DNA from: UBA5499 sp002426275
Lineage (GTDB): Bacteria; Bacillota; DTU084
Length of the DNA stretch: 5,397 nucleotides
NCBI GenBank assembly: GCA_937888735.1
Contig: CALASN010000168.1
Span: 1 to 5,397, forward strand
Direction: 5' to 3'
How positions within the stretch are numbered: position 1 is the first letter of the stretch; the number at the start of each line of letters is the position of its first letter. The notes beneath the pieces are model-generated. The model ran no database searches. It saw nothing but the letters and a program-made list of their open reading frames with translations, and had not been told where the DNA came from. Positions 1-5,397 of this stretch are shown here, in pieces. The position numbers were made by a program, and so were the translations under genes.

Positions 1-59
1 TGAGTTTTCTTTTCGGGATTCGCCCCGCCTGCGTGAGATATATCAACTGTTCTCTTTGC

Positions 60-3000
60 CTACCATATTATACCAAGCGTTCCACTTACCCAACCATTGT
101 CGCTCTGAGCCTCGTCCACGCTGAAGGCAAAAAGGCGATAAATATAGATCCCTGGGCGCAGCCTTCGCCCATCAACCTTACCATCCCAAAGATAACCATT
201 GGGCGGTCCGGCTGGATAAACAACTTCATCCAATAATTTAGCCACAACTTTGCCACGGCTATCGTAAATCACTAAAGTCACTTTGCTGTCATAGGCAAGC
301 TGAAACTCAAAAACCGTCTCTCCCCGCTGAGCGCTGCCCGGAAGCAAAGGATTGGTGCTTAAAGCCACCCCGCTGAGAAATTCTTCCGGTCTGCTTGCTG
401 TGCCCATAAGGCCAAAGACGCTGAAGTGATCTACCTTAACGCTAACTATATTGGCTAAAGTATCAACAGAGCCACCTGTCGGTCTCCACTGTTGATTTCG
501 CAGATCCCACCAGAAAATTCTCAAACTCTCCTCGGGAAGCAACTCATCATTGAGGCCTAAAACTTTACCAGTTCCGTTATCCCAATAAGGAATCGAGATG
601 GTTACGGGAGCAGCAAAATCTCCGCTTAAAATCTCATCATCATTGAAAGCTACAAATTCATAAATTGCGGGAAGCAATGAAAGCTGCGAATTGAAGACTC
701 CGCCCTGATAAAGCTCGAGCTCACTTCGCTTAATGTTGCGAACCTGGAGCCTTGTTCCGGACGGCAGGGCTCCCGCCGGCAGATGGATGGCTATTTGCGC
801 CACGTTTCCTTGGTGATTTGTAAGCGTGAAAGAATACGTGCCCCCGCTTTCCGTTACCTCTTTCTCTTCGCTGCCCCTGACTTCTGTGGTGAACGTAACC
901 GTCTCGGCAAACAGATTCCCATTCAAGTCGGCCACATTGCTGAATGTTACCTCATAGGCGGTATCATATTGTAATGGACCTGCAAAGCTGAACTGCAGGC
1001 CTTTTGTCCCCAAATAGTCGATAAACGTGGTGGTCCCTGCGGCAGCAGCTCCTTCTTTTTCCGTCACAATGATCTCTGGCAGAGGTTCGGAACGTAAAGC
1101 TTTATTAAAATAAAACTTCAGATCCGTTCTCACTTTAGGCTCTCCGAAAGAGTTATTCTGGCTTTCCCATTTGATCAGCTCAAGGGTAACTTCAGCGCCG
1201 GCTATGGTTCTAAAGCTCCAAGTTGCGGGCTCCATTACTAAGTTAGCCAGGTCGACTGCGTTGCTTAAGCTAATGGCGTAAGTCGTATTGGCCGTTAAAT
1301 TGCTTAGCGTGAAGCTCAGCTGGTTTGTGACGAGATCGTAGGCGAGATCGTCTATCAGCTCTCCCGCTAAAACTTCTCCTTGCTCATCTTCGACTTCAAT
1401 AAGCAAATTTACGGGTCTGCCTTGCCCATCAAGCAGCAGTTCTTCTGTGAAATTAACTTTCACTTGTGGGTTCAGCGAAACTTGCGCTTCCCATGGCCTA
1501 GGTTCAACGTCGAGATACCCGTTAATTTTAGAAACCGCCGGAGACACAAGATCAACCATCACTTTAAATTCCCAGACGATTGGCTCGATCTCGCCGTTCT
1601 CGTTTTTAAGCTTCTCTATCCTTGCAGTATACCAAACATCCGGAAGCAGCGAAGCATGCTGCCAGACAAGCAGATTTCCCTGTAATCTCCAATTGGCGAG
1701 ATCCGGCGAATATATCTCCTCAATTGTGTTGCCCGCACTTCCGGAAGTTGGAGACACTTTAATCTTTGTCAAGCCGCTCTGAAGCTGAACCGGATTATGA
1801 AAGCCTAGTCTGAACGCAGCCTGACCTCTCACATCTTCGGCTCCATTTGCCGGTTCCAGTGCGGAGACTACCTGGCCTGTGAAGACCATCGATTTTTCCA
1901 GCCTGTACGAAGTTCCATTAACCTCATCTGGATCTACCTCAGCCAATAAAGTCCCGCGCACTGGAATGGGGCTTGGGACAGCTGTTTTAATGGTGAATAC
2001 AGCTTCCCCGTTTTCGTCCGTATTGCCAAAGGCTGGCAACAGTTCAAAGAAGCTTCCCGGCAAAGACGTGAGCGACACCTTTCTATTGGTAACAGGCTTC
2101 TGCTCTCCGTCTTTGAGGATTACTTCCACAGTGTAGCTAGACTGACCGTCAGCAACCATGCTTGCGGCAGGGAATCTGAGCTCGCTTTCTTTAAGATCTA
2201 CTACGTGGGTAAACTCTATGGTCGCGGTTTGCTCTAAAATTATTTGCGAGCTTTCACTTTCTTTTACTCTTGCCTCCAAAATCAGCACGCCGGCTTTTGT
2301 GGATGTAACCGTAAAATGGGCCCAGCCATCGCTTCCTGTTGGCGCGCTGGCCGGAGATATCAGCACTTCCGGCCCGGATTTTCTACTTAAGCTTACAAGC
2401 TGCCCGCTGACAATTTCCCCGTCAGAGCGTTTTGTTCGCACTGAAACTGTAACCGGGTATGCCTCTCCTCCTGCGGGTCTGCTTGTAAAATCTGATTCCA
2501 CTATTGATTTTTCAGGATCCGCTGCCGTAGAGAGCACCGTTAGCGTCGGAACAGTTGCCAGCGGCGGTTCCCACCAAAACCAGGTCGTTCCAGAGTCAGA
2601 TGCCTCCGGGCTATATGCTTCGAATTTCAGCGTCACGGCGCCGGTCTTTGTGGAGGTCATACTGAAAGACGCGGTGCTTTGGTTGTTGCCTAAGACAATT
2701 TCTTCAGGCGTGATGAGATCCTCTTCCCGGCCTTGTAATCTGATCTTTGTCTCCATTGCCAGCTTGCCGAACTCCGGCCAGCTCACGGAAATGTTGCTTG
2801 CATCTACACCATCGGCGTATAATTCTCTCTTCCCCAGCGCGATGGCCGGCCCTGAGATCTTTGTGAAAGACAATTGATCGTACCAGACAGTGATGGCTCT
2901 TTGATGCAGATAACAAATGATTCGGACTCTGGCGTTGTCTCCTGTATTGAATACTATGTTGAGCTGCTGCCACTGCGTACTGACAATCGGCACCAGGGCA

Positions 3001-4967
3001 AGCGTCCTGCCTTGTACAGTATCAATATAGAATTTAGCCGGTCCCCATGGATCCGCAGACAAATCAACGCTGGATTTTGCGTAGCCTGTAAGCAGATACC
3101 AGGTATTTGGTTCAACATCTACCCCCTGTATGGCCAAGCTAAAAGTATCGGCCTTTTTGTGGTCGATCTTCAGCGACTTCGCGCCTCCATATGCTTCAAT
3201 TTCATCAAACACAAAAGCCTCTGGTTCAGAGCCTGACCACTGCTGCAAGGCCCACGCCGTATCGTCCTCGAAGCTCGGGTTTAAGAGGAGGTTATCTCCT
3301 AACTCGCCTCCTCCGGCCGGCACGAACGTTAAACTGATGGGCGCAGTCAGGGGCGGCTGCCACCAGCCTGACTCTACTTCATCGCTGTAGGCCTCGAATG
3401 TCAGCGTCACTGCTCCGGCCTCGATTGAGGATACAGTGAAAGCTGCGGTGCTCTGACCGTTGCCTAAAGTATGCTCAGCCGGCGCGATCAGATCCGCACC
3501 CCTGCCCACTAGTCTCACTCTTGTTGACGCGGCCAGATCCCCAAGTTCAGGCCAGTCTATGGTGATCTGACATGTGTCAACGCCATTGGCTGCCACCTCT
3601 GTCTTCTCCAAGTCCACAGCTGGGCCTGCGAGCTTCGTCAGGGACAGCTTATCGCACCAGATAGCCAGCGCTCTTTGGTATAGAGAAGTCACCACAACAA
3701 CTCTGGTGTTTGTTCCGGAATTAAAGACGATGCTGATTTCCTGCCACTGGGCGTTGACAATGGGCTTCGCCGCCAGCCTGCCGCCTGAAGTTGTATCAAC
3801 GGAGAGTTTAGCCGGCGGCCAAGGATCCGCCGTCAAATCGACGCTTGATTTTACATAACCAGTCAGCAGATACCAAGAGTTAGCCTCAACATCAACCCCT
3901 TGCCTGGATAAACTATAGGTATCCGTGTTCTGATGGACGATCTTCAGCGACTTTGCCCCCTCATACTTCTCCACAGTATCGTAAACGAAGGCGCCGGGCT
4001 CAGAGCCGCTCCACTGTTCTTCGCTCCAAGCCGTATTCTCTTCATCCTCAAAGCCTGGATTCCGCAATAAGTTATCTTCTGCTACAGCCGAAAAGTTAAA
4101 AGCCAGAGACGCGGTTAGGGGCGGTTCCCACCAAAACCACTGTACTTCCCCATAATTTCCCGCATCGAAAGCCACCTTATCGCTATAGGCTTCAAATCTT
4201 AACGTCACTGCGCCGGCCGCCGTTGAGGACAATGTAAACGAGGCAGCGCTCTGACCGTTGCCTAAGTCATAATCCGCCGGAGTTATTTGATCGGCGCCTC
4301 TGCCGACAAGCCTGATCTTAGTCGCTGTCGCCAAGTTCCCCAACTCAGGCCAGTTTACCGAAATCTGACTGCTGTCAGTCCCATCGGCAAGGATCTCTGT
4401 TTTCTCAATGCTTATTGTCGGACCATCCACCTTAGATATAGACATCTTATCGCACCAGATAGTCGCAGCCTTTTGGTTCAAATAACACATTGCCAGGATT
4501 TGAACCGCATCTTGAGAATTAAAGATAAAGCTGATTTCTTGCCACTGAGTGCTGATAATAGGCTTAAATCCTAAAATAGGGTCTCCCTGTACATCATTGA
4601 TCACGAAAAATTTCGCAGGCAGGCCGGCGTCGCTTGATAAATCCCGATCCGCCTTAGCGTAACCCGAAAGTAAGTACCAAGTGTCCGGTTGAACGTTTAT
4701 CCTTTGAAAAGCCACACTATAAGTATTCGTATTCTGATGGGTGATCCTCAGCGATTTTGAACCCTCATGCTTCTCGGTTTCATCTATGACAAAGGCATCG
4801 GGTTCGGATCCTGCCCATTGTTGCAATCTCCAATCCACACTTTGATTTACGGGCTCTTCAAAGCCGGAATTAAGAAATAAATTCTCCCCAGCGCTGACAA
4901 TACCGCTCATTAACGCAACGAGCACTGTCCAAACTGCGATCGCTAACTTTCTCTGCTCTAAGGACAC
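60..4967 (-). CDS. Exported giant multidomain protein: three CBM4/9-like + Ig units, five more Ig-like domains, ZU5-like domain, FlgD-like C-terminus
   Basis: A 1635-residue protein, probably extracellular and carbohydrate-binding; no catalytic domain is recognisable. Residues 1-26 look like a signal peptide (QRK, hydrophobic core, cleavage after VSA). Residues 29-810 are three tandem units, each a CenC/CBM4_9-like jelly roll (N-x-GFE or N-x-SFE start, central WYLL-GY-K, closing IW-D) followed by an invasin/Big_1-like Ig domain. Further Big_1-like domains lie at about 809-920 and 924-1030 (the second has VADGQSSYTV and TDENGEAVFTI). Big_5/SbsA-like domains lie at about 1032-1137, 1142-1255 and 1256-1363 (EPANGAEDV; YEVTFSNVADLNGN). 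A ZU5-like domain spans about 1366-1521 (IHLPAGALPSGT, VDHFSVFGL) and a FlgD/CHU-like Ig domain about 1530-1617 (VIYDSRGKVV, WDG, GIYIYRL). No membrane anchor, LPXTG or S-layer motif is seen after the signal peptide. The GTG start is chosen because an in-frame TAG lies at 4992-4994, no other in-frame start follows it, and GGAGGT sits 8 bases upstream. The domain names are by eye; the exact ligand is unknown. Confidence 0.93.
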   Translation of the reverse strand: MSLEQRKLAIAVWTVLVALMSGIVSAGENLFLNSGFEEPVNQSVDWRLQQWAGSEPDAFVIDETEKHEGSKSLRITHQNTNTYSVAFQRINVQPDTWYLLSGYAKADRDLSSDAGLPAKFFVINDVQGDPILGFKPIISTQWQEISFIFNSQDAVQILAMCYLNQKAATIWCDKMSISKVDGPTISIEKTEILADGTDSSQISVNWPELGNLATATKIRLVGRGADQITPADYDLGNGQSAASFTLSSTAAGAVTLRFEAYSDKVAFDAGNYGEVQWFWWEPPLTASLAFNFSAVAEDNLLRNPGFEDEENTAWSEEQWSGSEPGAFVYDTVEKYEGAKSLKIVHQNTDTYSLSRQGVDVEANSWYLLTGYVKSSVDLTADPWPPAKLSVDTTSGGRLAAKPIVNAQWQEISIVFNSGTNTRVVVVTSLYQRALAIWCDKLSLTKLAGPAVDLEKTEVAANGVDTCQITIDWPELGDLAASTRVRLVGRGADLIAPAEHTLGNGQSTAAFTVSSIEAGAVTLTFEAYSDEVESGWWQPPLTAPISLTFVPAGGGELGDNLLLNPSFEDDTAWALQQWSGSEPEAFVFDEIEAYGGAKSLKIDHKKADTFSLAIQGVDVEPNTWYLLTGYAKSSVDLSADPWGPAKFYIDTVQGRTLALVPIVSTQWQQLNIVFNTGDNARVRIICYLHQRAITVWYDQLSFTKISGPAIALGKRELYADGVDASNISVSWPEFGKLAMETKIRLQGREEDLITPEEIVLGNNQSTASFSMTSTKTGAVTLKFEAYSPEASDSGTTWFWWEPPLATVPTLTVLSTAADPEKSIVESDFTSRPAGGEAYPVTVSVRTKRSDGEIVSGQLVSLSRKSGPEVLISPASAPTGSDGWAHFTVTSTKAGVLILEARVKESESSQIILEQTATIEFTHVVDLKESELRFPAASMVADGQSSYTVEVILKDGEQKPVTNRKVSLTSLPGSFFELLPAFGNTDENGEAVFTIKTAVPSPIPVRGTLLAEVDPDEVNGTSYRLEKSMVFTGQVVSALEPANGAEDVRGQAAFRLGFHNPVQLQSGLTKIKVSPTSGSAGNTIEEIYSPDLANWRLQGNLLVWQHASLLPDVWYTARIEKLKNENGEIEPIVWEFKVMVDLVSPAVSKINGYLDVEPRPWEAQVSLNPQVKVNFTEELLLDGQGRPVNLLIEVEDEQGEVLAGELIDDLAYDLVTNQLSFTLSNLTANTTYAISLSNAVDLANLVMEPATWSFRTIAGAEVTLELIKWESQNNSFGEPKVRTDLKFYFNKALRSEPLPEIIVTEKEGAAAAGTTTFIDYLGTKGLQFSFAGPLQYDTAYEVTFSNVADLNGNLFAETVTFTTEVRGSEEKEVTESGGTYSFTLTNHQGNVAQIAIHLPAGALPSGTRLQVRNIKRSELELYQGGVFNSQLSLLPAIYEFVAFNDDEILSGDFAAPVTISIPYWDNGTGKVLGLNDELLPEESLRIFWWDLRNQQWRPTGGSVDTLANIVSVKVDHFSVFGLMGTASRPEEFLSGVALSTNPLLPGSAQRGETVFEFQLAYDSKVTLVIYDSRGKVVAKLLDEVVYPAGPPNGYLWDGKVDGRRLRPGIYIYRLFAFSVDEAQSDNGWVSGTLGIIW
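2538..3293 (-). repeat. Protein-coding tandem repeat 3: CBM4/9-like module + Ig-like domain (residues 559-810)
   Basis: It starts NLLLNPSFEDD and follows the same order (QWSGSEP, GGAKSLKI, WYLLTGYAKSS, ADPW, WQQLNIVFN, VWYDQLSFTK), then an Ig-like domain with YADGVDASNISVSWPEFG, LQGREED, LGNNQS and TGAVTLKFEAYS. The WCDK of repeats 1 and 2 is WYDQ here, and VGRGAD has become QGREED, so this copy may differ in binding. It ends with WFWWEPP (796-802) and runs straight into the next, unrepeated Ig-like domain. Confidence 0.9.
3294..4073 (-). repeat. Protein-coding tandem repeat 2: CBM4/9-like module + Ig-like domain (residues 299-558)
   Basis: It starts NLLRNPGFED and keeps the order of repeat 1 (QWSGSEP, EGAKSLKI, WYLLTGYVKSS, ADPW, WQEISIVFN, IWCDKLSLTK), then an Ig-like domain with NGVDTCQITIDWPELG, LVGRGAD, LGNGQS and AGAVTLTFEAYS. 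In a hand alignment to repeat 3, residues 315-388 match residues 573-646 at 52 of 74 positions without gaps. The Trp motif is shortened here to WWQPP (535-539), and the loop before it is the shortest of the three. Confidence 0.9.
4074..4883 (-). repeat. Protein-coding tandem repeat 1: CBM4/9-like module + Ig-like domain (residues 29-298)
   Basis: The carbohydrate-binding-like half (about 29-181) runs from NLFLNSGFEEP through W46/W51, GSKSLRI, WYLLSGYAKAD and WQEISFIFN to IWCDKMSISK. The Ig-like half (about 182-292) has ILADGTDSSQISVNWPELG, LVGRGAD, LGNGQS and AGAVTLRFEAYS. This copy is the most divergent of the three: it has a longer N-terminal segment (EEPVNQSVDW), lacks the ADPW motif of the other two, and carries the longest loop before WFWWEPP (residues 277-283). 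Confidence 0.88.
4890..4967 (-). other. Signal peptide coding region (residues 1-26)
   Basis: The N-terminus has charged residues (E4, R6, K7), then a hydrophobic stretch (LAIAVWTVLVALMSGIV), then an A-x-A-like site VSA before GEN. The first carbohydrate-binding module starts at once at N29. This fits Sec export with cleavage by signal peptidase I after A26. There is no lipobox cysteine, so it is not predicted to be a lipoprotein. Confidence 0.85.
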
Positions 4968-4975
4968 CTTTTCAT

Positions 4976-4981
4976 ACCTCC
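4976..4981 (-). promoter_or_regulatory. Shine-Dalgarno site GGAGGT deciding the GTG start of the large gene
   Basis: On the minus strand the sequence reads GGAGGT, then ATGAAAAG, then GTG at 4967. The 8-base spacing is good for the GTG. The ATG at 4973-4975 directly abuts the site, is in another reading frame, and meets a TAG at 4958-4960 after five codons. It is therefore not the start of the large gene despite looking attractive. Confidence 0.85.
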
Positions 4982-5032
4982 AATCATCACCCTAATAATC
5001 AAGCGTAATCCTTTCCTTAAATTGTGAGGCAG

Positions 5033-5397
5033 TTAATAAAAATTAACCTGATAAACGCGAACGCCAAAGCCTTCGATCTGTTCGCTGAAGCCATAATCGA
5101 GAATTTGCGCCGACTGCGCACCCTGAATTGAATCCGGCCTTTCTCCCAGCTCAACTGTCAGCGACTTTGTTTGAGATGCGCCATTGGCTGCGATCACATA
5201 AACGATTTTCGTAGTGCCGTCGTATTTCTCTTCTTTAACGAGGTAAGCGATTGCACCGTCGCCATTGGTGCCCATTCTCTCTGTAGGCCAAAATAGGATC
5301 TGCTCAATGACTCTTATTTCCTCTGAAAGCGTTACCAATTCAGCCCACAATGCCGGATGGGTAGTGGGTAGATATTGACCATAGCCGGCGAAAGTAA
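5033..5397 (-). CDS. 3' end of a gene running off the right edge; C-terminal beta domain resembling extracellular glycoside-hydrolase-like proteins
   Basis: The frame is open from the TAA stop at 5033-5035 to the window edge, giving 120 visible codons, so the true start lies outside the window. A TTG at 5348-5350 could act as a start, but the reading continues upstream through TFAGYGQYLPTTHPA without a stop, so this is most likely a partial gene. The first part (PALWAELVTLSEEIRVIEQILF) looks like the last helix of a catalytic or TIM-barrel-type domain, where 'W..l..l..Ei..l..iL' patterns are common. The rest alternates beta strands (AIAYLVKEEKYDG, KIVYVIAANGASQTKSLTVEL) and ends in GFSEQIEGFGVRVYQV. 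That ending recalls the 'F.D.f..ygvhvY' close of the beta-sandwich tail in many extracellular glycoside-hydrolase-like proteins. This is family-style resemblance only: no active-site residue is in view and the enzyme class cannot be named. It lies 65 bases upstream of the large gene on the same strand. Confidence 0.8.
   Translation of the reverse strand, partial: TFAGYGQYLPTTHPALWAELVTLSEEIRVIEQILFWPTERMGTNGDGAIAYLVKEEKYDGTTKIVYVIAANGASQTKSLTVELGERPDSIQGAQSAQILDYGFSEQIEGFGVRVYQVNFY

Noticed and set aside
1..59. A small hairpin (CGGG-GCGAAT-CCCG on the minus strand) downstream of the large gene as a terminator
   Set aside because: The stem is only four base pairs and is followed by an A-rich, not U-rich, stretch in the direction of transcription.
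2158..2877. A 239-codon open frame on the plus strand opposite the repeats
   Set aside because: It lies wholly antisense to the well-supported large gene, has no recognisable domain, and its openness is a by-product of the codon use of the opposite strand. The same holds for the other plus-strand frames at 33-236, 783-974, 1380-1782, 1879-2136, 2874-3390, 3574-3858 and 4287-4574.
2704..2973. An 89-codon minus-strand frame inside the large gene
   Set aside because: It is a shifted frame inside repeat 3, with no domain and no sign that the main frame is broken.
2538..4883. The repeats as a recent DNA duplication or an assembly artefact
   Set aside because: The copies differ at many codons, differ in length, and share only short exact stretches, so they are old, diverged protein repeats.
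4973..4975. ATG as start codon of the large gene
   Set aside because: It is in a different frame, abuts the ribosome binding site with no spacer, and reaches a TAG after five codons (MKRCP). A sequencing frameshift joining MKR to the signal peptide was considered, but the GTG with an 8-base spacer needs no such error.

Overview
The window holds one complete giant gene and the 3' end of a second, both on the minus strand, in what looks like a secreted-polysaccharide or cell-surface locus of an uncultured or poorly characterised bacterium. The base composition looks moderate. The main protein combines tandem CenC-type (CBM4/9-like) carbohydrate-binding modules, invasin-type and SbsA/Big_5-type Ig folds, a ZU5-like beta domain and a FlgD/CHU-like C-terminal Ig domain. 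That mix is typical of Gram-negative-type environmental or candidate-phylum bacteria, but the sequence alone does not fix a phylum.

Layout, in the direction of transcription (right to left): (1) 5033-5397 is the last 120 codons of a gene that continues beyond the right edge. Its end resembles the all-beta C-terminal domain of many extracellular glycoside-hydrolase-like proteins. (2) A 65-base gap (4968-5032) shows no convincing terminator or promoter. It carries a perfect GGAGGT ribosome binding site that fixes a GTG start at 4967. An out-of-frame ATG directly abuts this site and ends a possible 14-codon mini-ORF. (3) 60-4967 encodes a 1635-residue exported protein: signal peptide, three copies of a roughly 260-270-residue [carbohydrate-binding module + Ig] unit, two further invasin-like Ig domains, three Big_5-like Ig domains, a ZU5-like domain, and a C-terminal FlgD-like Ig domain. 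(4) 1-59 is the short downstream flank; I see no gene or convincing terminator in it.

The short same-strand spacing suggests, but does not prove, that the two genes are co-transcribed. A plausible reading (inference) is that the upstream protein is an extracellular carbohydrate-active enzyme and the large protein is a non-catalytic, multivalent carbohydrate-binding partner or surface fibre. I see no RNA gene, CRISPR array, insertion sequence or other mobile element. The most distinctive features are the internal triplication and a conserved Trp-rich motif (WFWWEPP, WWQPP, WFWWEPP) ending each repeat after a loop of variable length.
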